Positions 59,920 to 64,000 of a stretch of DNA of 64,000 bases are shown piece after piece. The position numbers were made by a program, and so were the translations under genes. Below the pieces are notes generated by a model. It was not told the DNA's origin, did no database searches, and saw only the letters and a program-made list of their open reading frames with translations. Numbering within the stretch: position 1 is the stretch's first letter; every line of letters begins with the position of its first letter. Source of the DNA: SG8-4 sp964598225 (GTDB lineage Bacteria > Planctomycetota > Phycisphaerae > Sedimentisphaerales > Anaerobacaceae); the NCBI GenBank assembly GCA_964598225.1, contig CAZRBG010000012.1, positions 34,655 to 98,654 of the forward strand, given 5' to 3'.

Positions 59920-62805
59920 ATGAATTGGTTCACATTTCGAATTCATCTTTTGACGGTGGCGTCTTTCATTCTTGCTTTGCTTGTCTTTCCTGTTCCGGCG
60001 CGCACGATCGATGTCGGCGAGTCCGTGCGCGGGCTTGTCGAGGCCGACTGGATTCGGGAGGATGCGGAGTTCAGCCCCGGCGAAACCGAAGTGTCCGTCA
60101 GCGGCGTGACTACGGCGCAGGATGCTGCGGGCGGGTGCGACGGCGTCAGGAACGGCAGGTTCGGATTTCACGTCGCCAGCGGCCAGCGGGATCCGTGGTG
60201 GCAGGTCGATCTTGGGCGAAATGTTAAGCTGGATCGAATTGTCATTTATAACCGCACCGACGGCAGCACCGCCCCGCGTACGCGGAATATTCAGGTGCTC
60301 GTCAGCGATTCTTCTAAAGACTCAGCGTTCAAGCTCATATATCAGCACGATGGCAAGATATTTTACGGCGGGAACAAGGCGCTGACGGTGAATCTGAGAG
60401 ACAAAGACGTCTCGGCGCGCATCGTTCGGCTGGCTGTGCCCGGCAGGTGTTCGTTAGCGCTCGATGAGGTCGAGGTCTACGCGGCAGATGATCCCGCTAC
60501 GAACATCGCGCTCGGCAGGCCCGCCGACCAGAAGAGCGTAAGTCAACATTCTACCAACAGCACGAGAGCCGCACATCGCGACGCGGCTTCGGGAAGATTC
60601 TCGATAGCGCATACGAGGCAGGTAATCGACAGGGCCGAGAAACTCGCTCAGCGTCTGAAGCGCCAGGGTGCGAATACGGAGCGTTTGAATAAACTCCTCG
60701 GCGGTCTTATAAAGGTGAGAGGGCGTTTGAAACCTGACACATCGCAGGACACCCGCAAGTCGCTGTACTTCGAGGCCCGGGACCTGAAGCGTCAGATTGC
60801 GTTTTGCAATCTATTGCTGGACTTCGAAAAGATTCTCTTTATCAAGCGGCACGATTCGGTCGGTGTTTTCCACATGTGCGATCAGTACTACGGCTGCAAC
60901 GCCAAGCCCGGCGGAGGACTCTTCATCCTTTCCGAACCCTTCGGCGAGAATCCGAAGTTGACAAACGTTCTTGAGAACTCCGTCGTTGAACGCGGCAGGC
61001 TCAAAGGCGACGACCTTTCCACCGGAACGTTCCTCTCACCTGAGCTTTCATACGACGGCAAGACGATCCTCTTTGCATATTCACAAGCCAAAGCCTACGA
61101 GAAATACCGCGGCAAAGAAGCGTACGAGTGGGGACCGGAGATAAGCTATCACATCTTCAAGGTCAACGTTGATGGCACCGAATTAGTTCAGCTAACCGAT
61201 GGTGACAGCGACGACTTTGACCCGTGCTTTCTGCCCAACGGCAGGATCGTATTCATCACCGAGCGTCGCGGCGGCTACCTCCGCTGCGGCAGGCATTGCC
61301 CGGTCTATACGATGTATTCGATGGAGCCGGATGGCAGCGACATCATCTGCATCAGCTTCCACGAGACGCACGAATGGCATCCGAGCGTGGACAACGACGG
61401 CATGCTCGTGTACACGCGCTGGGATTACGTCGACCGCGATACGAACATCGCCCATCATATATGGACCAGCTATCCCGATGGTCGCGACCCGCGCTCGTTC
61501 CACGGCAACTATCCGCTAAGACGCGAAAACCGACCGTGGATGGAAATGAGCATACGAGCGATTCCCGGTTCGCACCGCTACGTCGCCACGACCGGCTCGC
61601 ATCACGGCAACGCTTTCGGCTCGCTGGTAATGATCGATCCTCGCATCGAGGACGACCGGGCGATGTCGCAACTGACCCGCCTGACACCCGATGCGCCCTT
61701 CCCGGAAGCGGAAGGCAGGCCAATCCGCGATTACATGAGATACGGCACGCCCTGGCCGCTCAGCGAGGACGATTGTCTGTGCGTATACGACAAGGATGCG
61801 AAAAACCGCGGCATCTATTGGATCGACCGTTTCGGCAACAGGGAGCTGCTCTATCGCGACCCGGACATCTCGTGTCTGAGTCCCATTCCGCTGCGCCCGC
61901 GACGCAAGCCGCCGGTGATCCCCAGCGGTACCGTGCAAACCGCTCGGGAGATTGCCAAGGCCGGCGGTAAAATTCCGCAGGAAACAATTACAGTCGTAAA
62001 CGTCTACGACAGTGATTTTGCCTGGCCCGAAGGCGCGAAGGTAGCTGCGTTGCGGATCGTTCAGGCCCTGCCTAAGACCACCCCGCCGCCGAATCAGCCT
62101 CGCATCGGCGTTGCCAACCAGACCAACGCCAGGGCCGTTCTGGGGACCGTTCCGGTCGAGCCGGACGGCAGCGCGTACTTCGAGGCCCCGGCCGGCAAGG
62201 CGATCTACTTCCAGGCGCTCGACGAACGCGGCATGGCAATTCAATCGATGCGCTCTGCGACATACGTCCATCCGGGTGAACGAATGACCTGCCTCGGCTG
62301 CCATGAACGAAAACACAGAACGTCCGATCAGCCGAGCTCGAGGCCGCTCGCGCTGCTGCGCAGGCCGTCGAAGATACGGTCGGACGTCGACGGCTCAAAT
62401 CCCTTTAACTACGTCCGTCTCGTTCAGCCGGTTCTCGACAGGAACTGCGTATCTTGCCATCAAGAGAAAAAGGCGGTCGACCTGACCGGCGTTGTTGAAG
62501 GCGGAAACGGCTGGACTCGCTCGTACAACAATCTCGCCGGTAAGTACGGCTTCTATTTCAACGTCTCCAACGGCTCGATCAACGACGGCGTCCACGGCGG
62601 CAGCAGGACCATCGCCGGCAAGTTCGGCGCCCGGGCCTCGAAATTGCTCAAATACATGGACGAGCGGCATTACGGCGTAAAACTCTCAGATGAGGATTTC
62701 CATCGCCTGACGCTCTGGCTGGACTGCAACAGCGAATTCTACGGCTCATACAAAAACACCGTCGCCCAGACAAAAGGTCAGATTGTGATGCCGACTTTGG
62801 ATTAA
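59920..62805 (+). CDS. Exported discoidin/propeller/dihaem protein resembling hydrazine synthase alpha subunit
   Basis: 961 aa; signal peptide 'LLTVASFILALLVFPVPARTIDVG'. Residues about 60-190 form an F5/8 type C (discoidin)-like domain ('GRNVKLDRIVIYNRTDGSTAPRTRNIQVLVSDS'). Residues about 350-620 carry TolB/PD40-like propeller repeats ('LTDGDSDDFDPCFLPNGRIVFITERRGGYLRCGRHCPVYTMYSMEPDGSDI'), a pattern seen in hydrazine synthase alpha (HZS_alpha) relatives. Two haem sites follow, CLGCH (791-795) and CVSCH (843-847). Anammox-type hydrazine synthesis is not implied: the beta/gamma subunits are absent. AGGAG precedes the ATG. Confidence 0.82.
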   Translation: MNWFTFRIHLLTVASFILALLVFPVPARTIDVGESVRGLVEADWIREDAEFSPGETEVSVSGVTTAQDAAGGCDGVRNGRFGFHVASGQRDPWWQVDLGRNVKLDRIVIYNRTDGSTAPRTRNIQVLVSDSSKDSAFKLIYQHDGKIFYGGNKALTVNLRDKDVSARIVRLAVPGRCSLALDEVEVYAADDPATNIALGRPADQKSVSQHSTNSTRAAHRDAASGRFSIAHTRQVIDRAEKLAQRLKRQGANTERLNKLLGGLIKVRGRLKPDTSQDTRKSLYFEARDLKRQIAFCNLLLDFEKILFIKRHDSVGVFHMCDQYYGCNAKPGGGLFILSEPFGENPKLTNVLENSVVERGRLKGDDLSTGTFLSPELSYDGKTILFAYSQAKAYEKYRGKEAYEWGPEISYHIFKVNVDGTELVQLTDGDSDDFDPCFLPNGRIVFITERRGGYLRCGRHCPVYTMYSMEPDGSDIICISFHETHEWHPSVDNDGMLVYTRWDYVDRDTNIAHHIWTSYPDGRDPRSFHGNYPLRRENRPWMEMSIRAIPGSHRYVATTGSHHGNAFGSLVMIDPRIEDDRAMSQLTRLTPDAPFPEAEGRPIRDYMRYGTPWPLSEDDCLCVYDKDAKNRGIYWIDRFGNRELLYRDPDISCLSPIPLRPRRKPPVIPSGTVQTAREIAKAGGKIPQETITVVNVYDSDFAWPEGAKVAALRIVQALPKTTPPPNQPRIGVANQTNARAVLGTVPVEPDGSAYFEAPAGKAIYFQALDERGMAIQSMRSATYVHPGERMTCLGCHERKHRTSDQPSSRPLALLRRPSKIRSDVDGSNPFNYVRLVQPVLDRNCVSCHQEKKAVDLTGVVEGGNGWTRSYNNLAGKYGFYFNVSNGSINDGVHGGSRTIAGKFGARASKLLKYMDERHYGVKLSDEDFHRLTLWLDCNSEFYGSYKNTVAQTKGQIVMPTLD

Positions 62806-62845
62806 GAGACCGACAGACCACGCTCGAAACAGAAAAACGCTGCAT

Positions 62846-62936
62846 TGTCATTCCGACCGAAGTGGAGGAATCCGGTTTCCGACAGAATTACCTATTCGGT
62901 TGCAGGGCGGATTCCGCGGTTTCGCTCGGAATGACA
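62846..62936. repeat. Dispersed-type inverted repeat
   Basis: TGTCATTCCGACCGAAGTGG (62846-62865) continues to AGGAATCCG and pairs with CGGATTCCGCGG...TCGGAATGACA (62908-62936) with few mismatches over about 29 bp. It lies between two genes and resembles repeats scattered in many bacterial draft genomes (recollection). Confidence 0.65.
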
Positions 62937-63036
62937 GCGAGATCATTTTATGCGGATTTTGCAGTTTACTTCTTTAGCGTTTTGTTGTTTACTGTTGGAC
63001 CGGATAAGGAAGTAGAATTTTGACCGGAGAATCATC

Positions 63037-63963
63037 ATGAAGGTAGTTAGTATTTTTGTCCTCCTGGTAGCCGCCTCGCAGGTCGAGGATGAGGTGTTCA
63101 TGCCGGGGATGCAGCCCGAAGAAGCGGGAATAGAGTTTGTCAAGGTGCAGCAGTGCAAGATGTGTCACGGCCAAACGGATAACGGCACGGCCGATCCGAT
63201 GCTGTCGTGGCAAGGCGGCATGATGGCCCAGGGTGCGAGGGATCCGGTCTACAGAGCCGCGCTTACGATTGCAAATCAGGACATCGAAGGTGTCGGCGAG
63301 TACTGCTGGCGCTGCCATGCTCCCCGTGGCTGGCTGGAGGACCGATCCAAGCCCGCCGACGGTTCGGCGCTGAATCGCGAAGACATGCACGGCGTAAGCT
63401 GCGACGTTTGCCACCGTCTGATCGATCCGCTGTCGGATGAGGCGAAGAAACTGATCGAAGACGTCCCCCCGGGCTACGGCAATGCGATGATGGTCGCCGA
63501 TCCGGAGAACAAGGTTCGAGGGCCTTACGGTGACGGCAAAGGCGCGATGCCTCATCTTACTCAAGAGTCTGAATATCACGCAACAAGCAAATTGTGCGCG
63601 ACCTGTCACAACGTCTCGAATCCTCTTTTGGCCGAGGACGTTAACTCGCTGCCGCCCTATGCATTCGGGCACATCGAAAGGACTTATAGTGAATGGTTTC
63701 TGAGCGAATATCCCGATAAGGGCGCCGAAGGCTCCTGCCAGTCGTGCCATTATCCTCAAGTCGAGGGCGGCGGACAGGCGTCTCGATTCGGAAGTCTGGA
63801 GCGGGATTACTTTGTCATACACGGTCCAGTCGGCGGTTCCACGTGGGTTCAGGACGCCACTTGGGAACTCTGGAAAGGCAGGGACCTGGACCGAAGGGCC
63901 CTGAATATCGGCAAACAACGCTCGCTGGAGCTTCTCAAAACGGCGGCTAAGGATCGTGCATGA
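63037..63963 (+). CDS. Pentahaem cytochrome c-type protein
   Basis: 308 aa. N-terminal hydrophobic stretch 'MKVVSIFVLLVAASQ' may be an uncleaved anchor or signal. Five CxxCH sites: CKMCH (40-44), CWRCH, CDVCH, CATCH and CQSCH, plus additional His residues for axial ligation. Comparable multihaem proteins are often longer with a C-terminal beta domain, which is absent here because a TGA stops the frame at 63963 near the window end. Periplasmic electron transfer is expected. It follows the dihaem propeller gene on the same strand. Confidence 0.82.
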   Translation: MKVVSIFVLLVAASQVEDEVFMPGMQPEEAGIEFVKVQQCKMCHGQTDNGTADPMLSWQGGMMAQGARDPVYRAALTIANQDIEGVGEYCWRCHAPRGWLEDRSKPADGSALNREDMHGVSCDVCHRLIDPLSDEAKKLIEDVPPGYGNAMMVADPENKVRGPYGDGKGAMPHLTQESEYHATSKLCATCHNVSNPLLAEDVNSLPPYAFGHIERTYSEWFLSEYPDKGAEGSCQSCHYPQVEGGGQASRFGSLERDYFVIHGPVGGSTWVQDATWELWKGRDLDRRALNIGKQRSLELLKTAAKDRA

Positions 63964-64000
63964 AATAACTTCCCGATTTGTATATGGTCTGGCGTAATAA

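Noticed and set aside
59920..62805. Claim that this organism makes hydrazine
   Set aside because: Only an alpha-like propeller is present; other subunits and anammox markers are absent from the window.
1..64000. CRISPR array, tRNA or rRNA genes
   Set aside because: No regularly spaced repeats, T-loop motifs or rRNA segments were recognised by eye; a tRNAscan-type search was not possible.

Overview
The window reads as chromosomal DNA of an uncultured-type planctomycete, most likely class Phycisphaerae (inference; no rRNA gene is present). The signs are a TIGR04137-type small basic protein (33243-33485), several pseudopilins with the H-X9-D tail common in planctomycetes, many exported enzymes with twin-arginine or Sec signals (two Gfo/Idh/MocA oxidoreductases, a sulfatase, PQQ-type beta-propellers, a DUF5060 glycosidase relic), HEAT-repeat proteins and cytochrome c domains fused to other modules.

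Layout. 1-15.8 kb is ordinary core and envelope sequence: NfeD/NfeD/FloA membrane organisation, a TPR protein, a response regulator and an orphan histidine kinase, two overlapping CNNM/CBS transporters, a run of glycosyltransferases, a MetE-like protein, a PBP4-type carboxypeptidase, and an ECF sigma factor with a membrane partner. 15.9-19.4 kb holds two tandem pseudopilin genes, the second broken by a 17-bp tandem duplication and a 1-nt shift. It is followed by a 177-bp hairpin element and a scar where a VapC relic abuts a 5'-truncated DUF72 gene. 19.5-34.3 kb carries metabolic and export operons: radical SAM, DUF6786 lipoprotein, Gfo/Idh, alanine symporter, MiaB, and a four-gene PQQ-propeller/serine hydrolase operon that contains a glycosidase relic with an internal deletion.

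34.7-43.9 kb looks like one redox module. Three paralogous CRP/FNR regulators surround a YHS protein, a dihaem cytochrome c fused to a DM13 domain, a cupredoxin/sugar-dehydrogenase/dockerin fusion, a secreted 174-aa protein and a spondin-domain protein. Near-identical GTGAC-N3-GTCAC palindromes lie on both sides of the third regulator gene. 44-54 kb returns to carbohydrate-type operons: pseudopilin, HEAT protein, Gfo/Idh, B12-radical SAM, sugar isomerase, sulfatase, nucleoside hydrolase.

The most unusual part is 54.2-58.6 kb, which reads as a cluster of integron gene cassettes without a visible integrase (CALIN). It has two complete attC-like sites, a third interrupted by a degenerate group IIC (attC-type) intron, and an attC half-site within a repeated module. 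All cassettes read on the minus strand. The leading cassette encodes an AIPR (abortive infection) protein with a PD-(D/E)xK-like N-terminus and a C-terminal cold-shock domain, a candidate anti-phage gene. The intron-encoded protein start is fused in frame to the tail of another cassette gene.

59-64 kb has a Nudix hydrolase, GC-rich inverted repeats, a 961-aa exported discoidin/propeller/dihaem protein resembling the hydrazine synthase alpha subunit, and a pentahaem cytochrome near the window end. No tRNA, rRNA, CRISPR array or intact transposase was seen.
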